DNA from: Desulfuromonas sp.
GTDB taxonomy: Bacteria > Desulfobacterota > Desulfuromonadia > Desulfuromonadales > BM501
Reading direction: 5' to 3'
DNA length: 47,359 bases
Assembly: GCF_002868845.1 (NCBI RefSeq)
Contig: NZ_PKUB01000046.1
Coordinates: forward strand, 686-48,044
How positions within the stretch are numbered: position 1 is the first letter of the stretch; each line of letters opens with the position of its first letter. The notes below the pieces were generated by a model. The model made no database searches and was not told the DNA's origin. It saw nothing but the letters and a program-made list of their open reading frames with translations. Made by a program: the position numbers and the translations under genes. Below, one piece after another: positions 8,744 through 18,175 of this stretch.

Positions 8744-11298
8744 CAGCCGACCACGACGTTGACCAGCCGGCCGGGCACGACGATCACCTTGCGCAGGGTT
8801 TTGCCATCGACGAAACGGGCCACGTTGGAATCGGCCAGGGCGGTCTTCCTGACGGTCTCCTCGTCGGCATCTGCGGGAACCGTCACCTTGCCCCGCATCT
8901 TTCCGTTGACCTGGACCACGATGGTCTTTTCCTGCTCGGCCAGAGCCTCTTCGACCCAGGCGGGCCATCCCGCCTTTTCGAGTCCTCCTTCATGCCCGAG
9001 GCAGCTCCAGAGCTCCTCGCTCACGTGGGGAACGAAGGGCGCCAGTAGCCGAACGACGGTCTCGAGGGCTTCTCGCAGGGTCGCCGGGCACTCCGCCTTC
9101 GCCTCGAAACCGTAGATGGCGTTGACAAGCTCCATGACCGCGGCGATGGCGGTGTTGAAGTGAAAGCGCCCGTCAACGTCCTCGGTCACCTTCTTGATGG
9201 TCCGGTGGGTCTGCCGGCGCAGGGCCCGGCCCGCCTCTTCGAAGGGGGCCGTGGAGCCGGCTTCGGGCAGGGCGTCGAGGTTTTCGGAGACGGCCCGCCA
9301 GACCCGGTTAAGAAAGCGGTAGCAGCCCTCCACCCCCTGCTCGTTCCATTCCAGATCCTTCTCGGGGGGAGCGGCGAAGAGGGAGAAGAGCCGGGCCGTG
9401 TCGGCGCCGTAGCGCTCGATGAGGCTGTCGGGGTCGACGACGTTCTTTTTCGACTTGCTCATCTTCTCGTTGCGGCCGGTCTCGGCCTCGCTGCCGCAAC
9501 GGGCGCACTTATCGTCCCGCACCTCCTCAGGCAGCAGCCAGCCGTGCTCGGGGCAGGAGCGGGTCTACATGCAGACCATCCCCTGGGTGAGAAGGTTCTT
9601 GAACGGTTCGTCGACCTCCATCATCCCCAGGTCCCGCATCACCTTGGTGAAGAAGCGGGCGTAGAGCAGGTGCATGACCGCGTGCTCGATCCCCCCGATG
9701 TACTGATCGACGGGCAGCCAGTACTCGGCGGCCTTCCGGTCGACGGGCCCGGAGGCGAAACCGGGGCAAGCGTAGCGGGCGAAATACCACGAGCTCTCGA
9801 CGAAGGTGTCGAAGGTGTCGGTCTCGCGCCGGGCGCTCTGCCCGCAACGGGGGCAGTCGACCTTGTAGAACGATTCGTTGGCGGCCAGGGGGCTGCCCCC
9901 CTCGCCGCTGAACTCCACGTCGTGGGGCAGGACGACCGGCAGGTCCTGCTCGGGGACCGGGATCACGCCGCAGGCGTCGCAGTAGATCACCGGGATCGGG
10001 GTTCCCCAGTAGCGCTGCCGGGAGACGCCCCAATCCCGCAGGCGGAAATTAACGGTCTTCTTGCCGAGTCCCTTCTCATCGAGGAAGGCGGCAATGCGTT
10101 CCTTGGCCTCGTCGTTGCCGAGCCCGTCGAACTGCCCGGAATGGACCATGGTCCCGGGGCCGGTCCAGGCCTCTTCCATCTGCTCCGGGTCGAGGAGGTC
10201 CCCCTCGGGCTGGATCACGACGGTCATGGGAAGGTCGTACTTGCGGGCGAAATCGAAATCGCGCTGGTCGTGGGTCGGAACCGCCATGACCGCGCCGGTG
10301 CCGTAGTCCATGAGGACGAAGTTGGCCAGGAAGACCGGCATCCGTTGCCCCGTCACCGGGTTGATGCAGTAGGAGCCGGTGAACACGCCCTCCTTTTCCA
10401 GCTCGTCACTGGTCCGCTTGAGCTTGTCCTGTTTCTTGACCCGGGCGATGAAGGCCTCGACCTCGGCGCGGCGCTCATCGGTGGCGAGGGCGAGGGCCAT
10501 GGGGTGCTCCGGCGCCAGGCTCATGAACGTGGCCCCGAAGAGGGTGTCCTGCCGGGTGGTGAAGACCCGGATCGTCTCTGCGGAACCTTCCCGGGGAAAG
10601 TCGATCTCACAGCCGAAGCTCTTGCCGATCCAGTTGCGCTGCATGGTCAGAACAGGCTCGGGCCAGCCGGTCAGGTTGTGCGTTTCCTGAATCAGCTCCT
10701 CGGCATAGTCGGTGATCTTGAAAAACCACTGCTCGAGTTCCTTCTGCTCGACCCCTGTATCACAGCGCCAGCAGCAGTCATCCTCGACCTGTTCGTTGGC
10801 CAGGACGGTCTGGCAGGCCGGGCACCAGTTCACGAAGGAACTCTTCTTGTAGGCCAGCCCCCGTTCCAGCATGCGAAGGAAGATCAGCTGCTCCCATCGG
10901 TAGTAGTCGACGTCACAGGTGGCAAGCTCGCGGTCCCAGTCATATGAAAAGCCCATCTTCTTGAGCTGGACGCGCATGTTGTCGATGTTTTCGTAGGTCC
11001 ACTTGGCCGGGTGGGTGCCGTGCTGAATGGCTGCGTTTTCTGCGGGCATCCCGAAAGCGTCCCACCCCATGGGGTGGAGCACGTTATAGCCTTGCAGGCG
11101 CTTGAAGCGGGCCACGACATCGCCGATGGAGTAGTTCCGGACATGCCCCATGTGAATCCGCCCCGAGGGATAAGGAAACATCTCGAGAAGGTAGAATTTC
11201 CGGCGGTCCTCCTCTTCGGAGACCTTGAAGGTCTGGTTCTTGACCCAGATATCTTGCCACTTGCACTCAATGGCAGCGGCATCGTATCGATCTTGCAT
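8743..11298 (-). CDS. leuS: Leucyl-tRNA synthetase, interrupted by an in-frame TAG
   Basis: Class I synthetase that charges tRNA-Leu. The full span is 851 codons, normal for bacterial LeuRS. In order: HMGH at 49-52 (HIGH motif), the large CP1 editing domain with [14 protein letters not shown] and [12 protein letters not shown], the second half of the catalytic domain, KMSKS at 612-616, the helical anticodon domain, and the C-terminal domain ending [13 protein letters not shown]. Codon 578 (9565-9567) is TAG. Similarity continues in the same frame on both sides (LLTQGMVCM, stop, [15 protein letters not shown]), so this is a point nonsense codon rather than a frameshift. The first possible restart, GTG at 9522, has no properly spaced ribosome site. 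The start ATG 11298 has GGAGGAAAC just before it. Base-call error, suppression or a genuine split are discussed in the findings. Confidence 0.9.
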
Positions 11299-11379
11299 GT
11301 TTCCTCCACGGTAGTGTGGGAAGGGCGGCTCGTGTGGCGACGCGGGCGGCGGGACCGGTTGTATCTCGAAACAAACAGG

Positions 11380-11398
11380 AAAACCGGCCGAAGCCGGT
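11380..11398 (-). terminator. Probable terminator of infA
   Basis: Read on the minus strand: ACCGGC, tetraloop TTCG, GCCGGT, then TTTCC. The 6-bp stem with a stable UUCG loop lies about 140 nt after the infA stop, within the 241 nt between infA and leuS. The T run is short. Confidence 0.5.
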
Positions 11399-11539
11399 AT
11401 CTATCGGAAGGAGTCCCCGAGGGGAAGGGGCGCCAATAGCCGTCCCCTCTTCCTGCCCCCCTGCCCCCGAATCTTCTCTTTACCGGGCAGCGCCGGGAGG
11501 GCTCGTTTCGGAGGGAGGGTTATGGAAGGCTCAGGGCCC

Positions 11540-11758
11540 TTACTTTTCCCGGTAGGTGATGCGCCCCCGGGTCAGATCGTAGGGGGAGAGCTCGACCGTC
11601 ACCCGGTCCCCGGGAAGGATGCGAATGTAGAACTTGCGCATCTTGCCAGAGATGTGGGCCAGGACCACGTGTCCGTTGTCGAGTTCGACCCGGAACATGG
11701 CGTTGGGAAGGGGCTCGATAACCTTCCCTTCGACTTCTATCGCTTCTTCCTTTGCCAA
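11540..11758 (-). CDS. infA: Translation initiation factor IF-1
   Basis: 72-residue OB-fold protein that occupies the ribosomal A site during initiation. The sequence [29 protein letters not shown] through [15 protein letters not shown] is standard IF-1. The start is TTG 11758: it gives the family N-terminus and length, and AAGGAGG (11764-11770) lies at the right distance. A GTG one codon upstream would be too close to that site. The gene has its own promoter (11819-11848) and stands apart from the usual ribosomal-protein operon location, at the downstream end of the chemosensory operon. Confidence 0.96.
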   Translation of the reverse strand: MAKEEAIEVEGKVIEPLPNAMFRVELDNGHVVLAHISGKMRKFYIRILPGDRVTVELSPYDLTRGRITYREK

Positions 11759-11818
11759 CACAGCCTCCTTGCGTGTTCGATAAATGAAAATCCTTGAATC
11801 GATTGAAAAACCGGGGCC

Positions 11819-11848
11819 ATTAAACATGAACGCCCCCCCGGTTGTCAA
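11819..11848 (-). promoter_or_regulatory. Sigma70 promoter of infA
   Basis: On the minus strand TTGACA (11848 to 11843), 18-nt spacer, TTTAAT (11824 to 11819). Perfect -35 and a 5-of-6 -10 hexamer, 61 nt before the TTG start. Its presence separates infA from the che operon upstream. Confidence 0.7.
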
Positions 11849-11886
11849 GCCCCTGACTGTCCCGCCTCTGTCCCCCCCGGGGGAGC

Positions 11887-12267
11887 TCAACCGGGCAGGT
11901 TCAACAGCCTTCTGGCCGTCTCCAGGATCCGGGCGGTCTGAATCGGCTTGGTGATGTAGTCGTTGGCGCCGAGGGCCAGCGCCCGTTCCCGGTCTTCTTC
12001 CGCCCCCTCTGTGGTGATAATAACAATAGTGACGTCCTTGTAAAGAGGATCGTTGCGGGCCAGGCTGACCAGTTTCAGGCCATCCATGATGGGCATGTTG
12101 ATATCGGTGAAAATCATGTCGAACTTCTCGTTGGACAGCTTTTTCAGGCCATCCACCCCGTCGCACGCCTCGGTGATGTCCAGCCCTCGAATCCGCTTGA
12201 GGGCGAAGAGAATAAGCTGGCGCATGGTGGGCGAGTCTTCGACGACCAGTACTTTGTATGCGGACAT
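11887..12267 (-). CDS. CheY-like single-domain response regulator
   Basis: 126-residue receiver domain with no output domain. Conserved residues are the acidic pair E10-D11, phospho-acceptor D55 in FTDINMP, the switch threonine in IVIITTEGA, and the lysine in YITKPIQT. It should be phosphorylated by the CheA of this operon (inferred from position and family). It is the last gene of the operon, 18 nt after the GAF protein, and closely resembles the CheY at 22672-23040 in the segments around the phosphorylation site (TDINMP, followed by a TEG triplet before the lysine). Confidence 0.9.
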   Translation of the reverse strand: MSAYKVLVVEDSPTMRQLILFALKRIRGLDITEACDGVDGLKKLSNEKFDMIFTDINMPIMDGLKLVSLARNDPLYKDVTIVIITTEGAEEDRERALALGANDYITKPIQTARILETARRLLNLPG

Positions 12268-12285
12268 GGAATTCCTCCCAGAATC

Positions 12286-13116
12286 CTACTTGGTCAACAT
12301 TTCAATAAAACCCTGGATGGTGGACAGCTTCCGCTCGGACTCCGAATAGAGCTTGGAGGAAAAAATGGCGGTCGCGGCATGTCCGGCCAGCAGGGTGAAG
12401 AGTTCATAATCGAGTTCGGCAAACTTGTTTTTCTGCACGAGAAGCTTGTAGATGACGATGACCCCGATGACATGCTCCTTGATCTTGAGGGGGATGCAGA
12501 CCAAGGGGTGCTGGAAGTCCCGGACGTAACCCTCCATATCGTCGATGAAGTAGTTATCCCCGGTCTCCGCCATCTGACCGATGAGCCCTTCGCCGAGATG
12601 AATGGTCGGGATTTCGGAGGACTCGATTCCTTCGCTGGCCACGGCCTGAAGGATGTTGGTCTTTTCGTCGAGGAGCATGATCGAGAACTCCTCGGCCCCG
12701 ACCAGGTTGATGACGATTTCGGTGATCACCTGCAGCACTTCGCGGAAATCGAGGGTCGAATGGAGCTGGTAGGACGCTATGTAGAGATTGGCCAGGCTGT
12801 TGTTCTCGGTCTCGACCTCCAGGTAGCGGTTGGCGAAATCGAGGTTCTCGGCCTCGACATGCTTGATCCGGTCGAGTATCTCCTTCTTTTCAGACTCCAG
12901 CACGGCGAGGCGCTCGCGCATTTTTTCGAATTCATCGTCGGACGAACTGCCTACGTCCCCACTTTTCTTCGCCGCTTCGTTCAGGTCCAGGACCTGAAAG
13001 CGCAGGCGCTCGTTTTCCTTGAGGAGGTCCTGAGTGAACTCTGCCCCCTTCTTGAACATGTGCAGAAATTCCTCGGCCCGCGAGGCCGTCCCCCTATTAT
13101 CGTCCTGATCGCTCAT
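12286..13116 (-). CDS. Coiled-coil GAF domain protein
   Basis: 276-residue soluble protein. Residues about 25-115 are rich in E, K, L and N with heptad spacing (predicted coiled coil). Residues about 125-260 form a GAF domain: the stretch [30 protein letters not shown] and [23 protein letters not shown] are typical. GAF domains bind small ligands or mediate dimerisation; no ligand can be assigned. It may feed a cytoplasmic signal into the pathway, which lacks any encoded chemoreceptor. ATG 13116 is preceded by GAGGAG at 7 nt; a TTG five codons upstream is less likely. A 114-nt gap separates it from cheB, the longest inside the operon. Confidence 0.8.
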   Translation of the reverse strand: MSDQDDNRGTASRAEEFLHMFKKGAEFTQDLLKENERLRFQVLDLNEAAKKSGDVGSSSDDEFEKMRERLAVLESEKKEILDRIKHVEAENLDFANRYLEVETENNSLANLYIASYQLHSTLDFREVLQVITEIVINLVGAEEFSIMLLDEKTNILQAVASEGIESSEIPTIHLGEGLIGQMAETGDNYFIDDMEGYVRDFQHPLVCIPLKIKEHVIGVIVIYKLLVQKNKFAELDYELFTLLAGHAATAIFSSKLYSESERKLSTIQGFIEMLTK

Positions 13117-13230
13117 TCCAGCTCTCCTCAAGCGGAAAAGATTGAACCGCTGGCGGGCATCCTATCAGCCTGCCAGAAAAATTGCCAGTTTAGAAAATCC
13201 CCCTTCGCGCCGTTCCACCAGCGCCGAAGG

Positions 13231-14310
13231 TCACCTCCGGCGGCCAGCCTCGCACCAGCGAAGGATCTCTTCGCCCATCCGCGGCAAGGCCACGACCTGG
13301 TCGACCTTTCCTGTCGCGATGGCCTCCTTGGGCATCCCGAACACCACACTGCTCTCCTCGGCCTCGGCCAGGGTCGCGCCGCCGGCATCCTTGATGGCGA
13401 TGATCCCCTTGGCCCCGTCGTTGCCCATTCCGGTCAGGACCACCCCGAGAATACTCGGCCCGAAGGCCTCGCTGGCCGAGGCGAACATGACGTCAACCGA
13501 AGGGACATAACGCTGGTCGGGACCGGGGGACACCACCGAGGCCACGACCTTGTCCCCCCTGGAGCGGAAGAGAAGGTTCTTTCCCCCGGGGGAAATGAGC
13601 ACCCGCCCGGGTTTCATGACATCGCCGGAGCGCGCCTCTCGAACCTCCAGGGCGCAGACCTTGTCAAGCCTCTCGGCGAAGGCCCGGGTAAAGCCGGGCG
13701 GCATGTGTTGAGATATGGCGATGCCGACCGGGATCGGCCCCTTGATGGCAGAAAGGATCTGCTGCAACGCGGGGGGACCACCCGTGGAGGCGCCGATGAC
13801 GATCTGCCTGAAAGGCCCCTCCCCGCCGACCTCCCATTTCCGACGACTGCGGCCTGCCACGACCTGATCGGCGCCGAGGGCCGAAAGGGACCGGGCGAGA
13901 ATTTTATTCATGTCGGTGCAGGCGATCTGGCGGACCTTGCGCACCAGGTCATCACGAATATTGGCCAGTGCGGGGGAGATCTTCCCCGGAGGCTTGGTCA
14001 CGAATTCGACTGCACCGAGTTCCAGGGCCTTGAATACGCTGGAATCCTCGCTCCGGGCCGAAACCACGATCACCGGGGTGTGCCGTTTCTGCATAACCAC
14101 GCGCAGGAAGGTGAACCCATCCATGCGGGGCATCTCCAGATCGAGGGTAACCAGGTCCGGCTCCAGGTCGAAGAACTTCCGCAGCCCCTCCTCTCCGTCG
14201 CAGGCATAGCCGACGACCTCGATCCCGGGAACGACCTCGAGCATTTTCACGATGGTTCTGCGGTTGTAGGCCGAGTCGTCGACCACCAGGACCCGCACCT
14301 TCTTGCTCAT
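13231..14310 (-). CDS. cheB: Chemotaxis protein-glutamate methylesterase CheB
   Basis: 359-residue two-domain protein. Residues 1-120 are a receiver with D57 as phosphorylation site (LDLEMPRMDG). From about 165 comes the methylesterase domain, with catalytic S175 in VIGASTGGPPA, the histidine in SQHMPPGFT, and the aspartate in LTGMGNDGAKG. It removes methyl groups from receptor glutamates, and can deamidate glutamines, when phosphorylated by CheA. Its ATG overlaps the cheR stop in an ATGA junction. The presence of an intact cheB/cheR pair implies that a methylatable receptor exists elsewhere in the genome. Confidence 0.95.
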   Translation of the reverse strand: MSKKVRVLVVDDSAYNRRTIVKMLEVVPGIEVVGYACDGEEGLRKFFDLEPDLVTLDLEMPRMDGFTFLRVVMQKRHTPVIVVSARSEDSSVFKALELGAVEFVTKPPGKISPALANIRDDLVRKVRQIACTDMNKILARSLSALGADQVVAGRSRRKWEVGGEGPFRQIVIGASTGGPPALQQILSAIKGPIPVGIAISQHMPPGFTRAFAERLDKVCALEVREARSGDVMKPGRVLISPGGKNLLFRSRGDKVVASVVSPGPDQRYVPSVDVMFASASEAFGPSILGVVLTGMGNDGAKGIIAIKDAGGATLAEAEESSVVFGMPKEAIATGKVDQVVALPRMGEEILRWCEAGRRR

Positions 14311-15182
14311 GCCCGGCCTCCCGCAGTCTGCCCGAGGCCCGGACGCTGGTAAACCATGTCATGAGTGTAGTGCCGCAGCACAAAGGCGTTGCTGATGTTC
14401 ATAAGCGATTCGGAATGCCCCAGCAAAAGGAAGCCCTCGGGCCGGAGCCGGTTGTGAAAACCTTCGACCACGCGGCGCTTGGCCGCGAGGTCGAAATAGA
14501 TAATGACGTTCCGGCAGAAGACCACGTCCATGGTTCCGAGAAGGGCGACCCGGGAAGAGTAAAAGAGGTTGAGATGGCTGATGCTGACCAAATTCTTGAC
14601 CCGGTCCGCTATCTGGAACTTGCCATTGACTTCGGTGAAAAAGCGCCGCTTGTAGGAGGGCTCGGTACTCCGGAAGGAGGAATCGCCGTACTCACCCTTG
14701 CGGGCGAGCTGAAGCACGCGTTGGCTGATATCGGTTCCGACGATCTCGATCTGCCAATCGTGAAAGGAGGGGTCATCCAGCAGGAGCATGGCGATGGTGT
14801 AGGGTTCTTCGCCCGTGGAGCACCCCGCGCTCCAGATCCTGAGCCGCTTTTCCCCGAGGGTTTCTTTGCGCCTGCGGATTTCGGGAAGGATCTCGTCCGT
14901 GAAGGTCTTGAGCTGAAAATCTTCACGGAAAAAGTACGTCTCGTTGGTGGTCAGAACGTTGATGACCTCGGTGAACTCCTGATCCTTGTCCTGGTTGTAA
15001 CGCAGCAGGTAATAATATTCCTTGAAATTCTTCAACCGGTGGTGCCGGACCCTTTTGCCGAGGCGTTTTTCAAGCAGGTACTTGGAGTCCTCGGTAAAGT
15101 GGAGCCCGCAATGCTGATACACCAGGTCCCTGAGCAGTCGGAACTCCTCTTGGTCCATGGGGATTTCGGGGGCAAACAGCAT
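14307..15182 (-). CDS. cheR: Chemotaxis protein methyltransferase CheR
   Basis: 291-residue SAM-dependent methyltransferase that methylates receptor glutamates. The N-terminal helical domain contains LVYQHCGLHFTEDSKYLLEKRL. The catalytic domain has NETYFFRE, IWSAGCSTGEEPYTIAMLL (SAM binding) and DVVFCRNVIIYFD. No TPR extension is present. I chose ATG 15182 (MLFAPEIP), eleven bases after the stop of the HEAT gene; ATG 15158 (MDQEEF) is possible but has no ribosome site, and the still longer open frame overlaps the HEAT gene and has no similarity. Confidence 0.93.
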   Translation of the reverse strand: MLFAPEIPMDQEEFRLLRDLVYQHCGLHFTEDSKYLLEKRLGKRVRHHRLKNFKEYYYLLRYNQDKDQEFTEVINVLTTNETYFFREDFQLKTFTDEILPEIRRRKETLGEKRLRIWSAGCSTGEEPYTIAMLLLDDPSFHDWQIEIVGTDISQRVLQLARKGEYGDSSFRSTEPSYKRRFFTEVNGKFQIADRVKNLVSISHLNLFYSSRVALLGTMDVVFCRNVIIYFDLAAKRRVVEGFHNRLRPEGFLLLGHSESLMNISNAFVLRHYTHDMVYQRPGLGQTAGGRA

Positions 15183-15192
15183 AATGGAAGGA

Positions 15193-17205
15193 TTACCCCT
15201 GTGAAATGGGCCACTGGGCCAGAAAATCGCGGATCTCCGCCTGAACCAGGTCATCGTCCTCGACCCGCAGGCGGCGTTCGAGGTGGGGCCTGCTCGCCGG
15301 CCCTTCCAGGAATCCGAGGATGCGGATAAAGGTACTTCGCACTTCCCGGTGACGATGGTTGAGCAGTCCGTCCAAAGACGCGGAGATCCAGTCCCGGAAT
15401 CCCCGCTCTCCAAGCATTTTCAGGGCCGCGTTCACAACCTCCACATCTTCGTGGCCAAGAGCATGAACGAAATGGAGGGAATACTTTTCGAAATCGAGAA
15501 CTGCAAGAGTCTCCAGGGCGGCAATGACCACCAGGCCGACGGGGTCGTGCAGGGCTTTTTCGATCACGGGAACAGGCGCCTGTGCGCCGAGCAGGCCGAG
15601 GGACCTCACCGCCGCTGTGCGCACCCAGGGATCTTCGTCCTGAAGGGCCAGTTCGAGGGGGCGGCTCGCCTGAATATCGCCGGCGCTTCCGAGCACCTCG
15701 GCGGCCAGCCGCCTCACCTCCTTGTCCTCATCGGTCAGGGCCAGCATCAGTACCGGCAGGTGTCCCGCGATCGGTTTTCCCTCCAGGGCGCAAATCGCGG
15801 CCCGTCGCACCGTCTGTGAGTGGTCCTTGATGGCTAAAGCCAAAAAACCGTCGATCTCTTCGCCCTCGAGACGGCCCAGGACCCGAACGGCCAGAGTCCT
15901 CAGGGATGGGTCATCGTGTTCGAGGAGATCCTTCAGGGCGGTCACCGTCTGGGCGGGAAAACTTGCACCAAGCAGGGAGAGTGACTGAAGAGCCGATTCA
16001 CGAACTTCGTCGGACGGGTCCTCAAGGGCGGTGAGAAGACCGGCAAAGCTCGCCGGATCATCGAGCTTTCCAAGGGCCCGGGCGGAAATTGCCCGAACGT
16101 CCTGGTCATCGTCGGACAGCCCTTTCAGCAGGACCGCTGTCCCTTCCCGGCAACCCGTCTCCCCGACCGTGTAGGCCGTCATAACCCTGGCGAAGCTCTC
16201 CAGGCCGTCCCAGGCGGGCAGCAGCGTCCGGGCCGCATGGGGACCGAGGGCGACCAAGGCCCGGGCCGCCTCTTCCCTCAGTTCCTCGTCGTCGGCCAGT
16301 TCGAGCAGGCGACGGCTGTGGCGTTCATCGCCCAACAGGCCCATGAGCCGGACCGCTGCCAGGCGGACGCGGGGGTCGCCGCTGCCCAGAAGCTCCCCGG
16401 GGTCGAGCGCCGCGGCGGCTCCCCCCTCCGGGCGCAGAGAAGAGAAGGCGTCGTGGGAAATCCGCTGTGAAAGACTCTCCAGGGCCACGGCGGCGGCCTC
16501 GCGAACCGTGCGCATTTCGTCCCCCAAACCGCCGGCCAGGGACGCGACGGCGTCGGCTCCGCCGACCCGGCCAAGGCACTCGAAGAGGGCCTTTCGCAGC
16601 AGGGGCTCTTCCTGAAGGGGAAGGAGTTTTTTGACATCGACCGGGGCGCCGATGCGGCCCAGGGCGTCGAGAATGGTGTACCGGAACCAGAGATCGGCCG
16701 TGTCCATGACGTCCACAAGGTGGGGGACCGCCTCGGGCAGTCCGAGCTTGCCGAGGTTCTCCGCGGCCGCCTGGCGCACGTTCTGGTCGGCATCGGCAAG
16801 AGCGTCGATCATCGTCTGCAGGCAGCTTCCGTCCCCGATCTCCCCGAGGATGTCGAGAACGAACTTGCGCACGTCCTGCTCGTCGCTGAGAACCTCCTTG
16901 AACAGCAGGGGCAGGACAGGCTGGCCGAGGCGGACAAGGATTTCGACGGCTGCGTTGCGCTGGCCGGCATTGTCGTGCTCGTAGAGCAGCCGGGCGACCT
17001 CTCCGGCAAACCTCTCGGGAGCGGGCCGGGAGAGGAAAATCTCCGTCGCCTCCTTGCGCACCCGCCAACTGGAGTCTCCCATGGCGCGGTACAGGCAGGG
17101 ACGGACCTCTTCCTCCGGAGCGTTGCATATCTCGTTGAGAATCCCGAGCCGCTCTTCCTCCTGCCCCGACTCCAGGATTTCAAGAATCTTATCGACCTTC
17201 TTCAC
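15193..17205 (-). CDS. HEAT-repeat protein of the chemosensory operon
   Basis: 670-residue all-helical protein built almost entirely of HEAT (PBS-lyase-like) repeats of about 31 residues. Recurrent patterns are D-x-x-V-R-x-A-A-x-x-L-G-x-L-G, for example DQNVRQAAAENLGKLG, DEVRESALQSLSLLG and DKEVRRLAAEVLGSAG. No catalytic motif, signal peptide or membrane segment is seen. Such superhelical proteins act as scaffolds or binding surfaces. Its place between the zinc-ribbon regulator and cheR, with 8- and 10-nt gaps, suggests it binds a member of this pathway, possibly a phosphorylated regulator (inference). The start is GTG 17205 with AGGTG upstream. Confidence 0.87.
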   Translation of the reverse strand: MKKVDKILEILESGQEEERLGILNEICNAPEEEVRPCLYRAMGDSSWRVRKEATEIFLSRPAPERFAGEVARLLYEHDNAGQRNAAVEILVRLGQPVLPLLFKEVLSDEQDVRKFVLDILGEIGDGSCLQTMIDALADADQNVRQAAAENLGKLGLPEAVPHLVDVMDTADLWFRYTILDALGRIGAPVDVKKLLPLQEEPLLRKALFECLGRVGGADAVASLAGGLGDEMRTVREAAAVALESLSQRISHDAFSSLRPEGGAAAALDPGELLGSGDPRVRLAAVRLMGLLGDERHSRRLLELADDEELREEAARALVALGPHAARTLLPAWDGLESFARVMTAYTVGETGCREGTAVLLKGLSDDDQDVRAISARALGKLDDPASFAGLLTALEDPSDEVRESALQSLSLLGASFPAQTVTALKDLLEHDDPSLRTLAVRVLGRLEGEEIDGFLALAIKDHSQTVRRAAICALEGKPIAGHLPVLMLALTDEDKEVRRLAAEVLGSAGDIQASRPLELALQDEDPWVRTAAVRSLGLLGAQAPVPVIEKALHDPVGLVVIAALETLAVLDFEKYSLHFVHALGHEDVEVVNAALKMLGERGFRDWISASLDGLLNHRHREVRSTFIRILGFLEGPASRPHLERRLRVEDDDLVQAEIRDFLAQWPISQG

Positions 17206-17213
17206 CGTTTCAC

Positions 17214-18107
17214 CTATACCGTGGAGGCCAGCTGAAGCTCCCGCTGCTGCCGCTCAATAAGGGCGCTGAAGGCGTTGCCCAGGAAATCCTCCTGCCGGGC
17301 AAGTTCGGGAGCGACCCGTTGGTTGAAGAGGCGACGCCCCTCTTCAATCTCTTCGGACAGCAATTCAAAAAACGTGCCACCACGGACCCCCTCCTCGACC
17401 CGGTCCTGATTATACAGGACAATATCAGAGACGATGATGTGAGCGAGACGGCGGGCCTTGTCTTCCTCACCGGTCAGTTCCGTGGCCGATTCGCCCCCTT
17501 CGGTCCTGCGCAGAGCCTCATCGAGTTCCTGGCGCTCTTCAGCCACGGCAGTGCCCTCCCCGGCTGCAACGGGCGGCGCTGGGGCTGGGGCCTCGACCCC
17601 GATCCCGACCAGTTCGCGAATCTTCGGAACCAGATCGCCGGGGATGTGGTGCTTCTCCAGGTAATCGTCGGCGCCGTAGAGGGTCTCGGGCCTGCGTTTG
17701 TAGGCCGTTTTGTTGTAAATAGACGACAAGAGGATGATTTTAACTTTTTCGAGTCCGGGGGTGTGACGGATCTTGTCGATCACCTCGAAGGCAAAAACCC
17801 CTTGCAGACCGACGTCGAGAAGGACCACATTGGGCCCGAGTTCGGCGATGGACCGCAGGGCCTGATGCCCGTCCTGGCAAGCGGTGCAGGCCATCCCCTC
17901 CTTATCGAGAAGGCGACCGATGGAGCCGCACAGGTCCAGGTCACTGTGGCACACAACCACCCGCAGGCCGGAAGGGGGTTGGGGCGCAGGGGTGTCGACC
18001 TTGAAAACCCTCTGGCAACGGGGGCACTTCAGAGAGACACGTTTGCCTTGAATTCGCCGGGGCTCGATGCGAAAGCGGGTACGACAGGCGGGGCAACTCA
18101 GAGTCAT
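17214..18107 (-). CDS. Zinc-ribbon plus receiver domain protein
   Basis: 297-residue protein. Residues 1-40 form an MJ0042-type zinc ribbon with two CxxC pairs (CPACRTRFRI and KCPRCQRVFKV). Residues about 48-170 form a receiver domain: VVVCHSDLD at the acidic pocket, probable acceptor aspartate in VVLLDVGLQG, SS in ILLSSIY, and DDYLEKH containing the lysine. After an Ala/Glu-rich linker, residues 215-297 are helical and charged, with IIVSDIVLYNQDRVEEGVRGGTFFELLSEEIEEGRRLF. The C-terminal part has no name I recognise. It is probably a CheA target with a protein- or nucleic-acid-binding function; the zinc ribbon does not decide which. Confidence 0.82.
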   Translation of the reverse strand: MTLSCPACRTRFRIEPRRIQGKRVSLKCPRCQRVFKVDTPAPQPPSGLRVVVCHSDLDLCGSIGRLLDKEGMACTACQDGHQALRSIAELGPNVVLLDVGLQGVFAFEVIDKIRHTPGLEKVKIILLSSIYNKTAYKRRPETLYGADDYLEKHHIPGDLVPKIRELVGIGVEAPAPAPPVAAGEGTAVAEERQELDEALRRTEGGESATELTGEEDKARRLAHIIVSDIVLYNQDRVEEGVRGGTFFELLSEEIEEGRRLFNQRVAPELARQEDFLGNAFSALIERQQRELQLASTV

Positions 18108-18175
18108 CCTGTCCTCGCGGGGTTAGGGGCTTTGAAAGCGGGAAGCGGTTGCTGGAAGGGGTGCTGATGCATCGT

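Noticed and set aside
9565-9567. TAG in leuS as a pyrrolysine codon
   Set aside because: Pyrrolysine is known mainly in methylamine methyltransferases, there are no pyl genes in the window, other genes here end in TAG, and two similar interruptions use TAA, which is not a pyrrolysine codon.
13150-13200. Sigma54 promoter ahead of the GAF gene (TGGCA and a second TGGCA)
   Set aside because: The distance between the GG and GC pairs is 13 rather than 12 bases and the second element does not match TTGCA.
7469-14352. Long open frames on the plus strand opposite holA, leuS and the che genes (about 550-660 codons each)
   Set aside because: They lie exactly antisense to genes with clear family motifs. 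In GC-rich DNA the complementary frames are poor in stop codons. Their translations are rich in G, D, P and R, with no recognisable domain.
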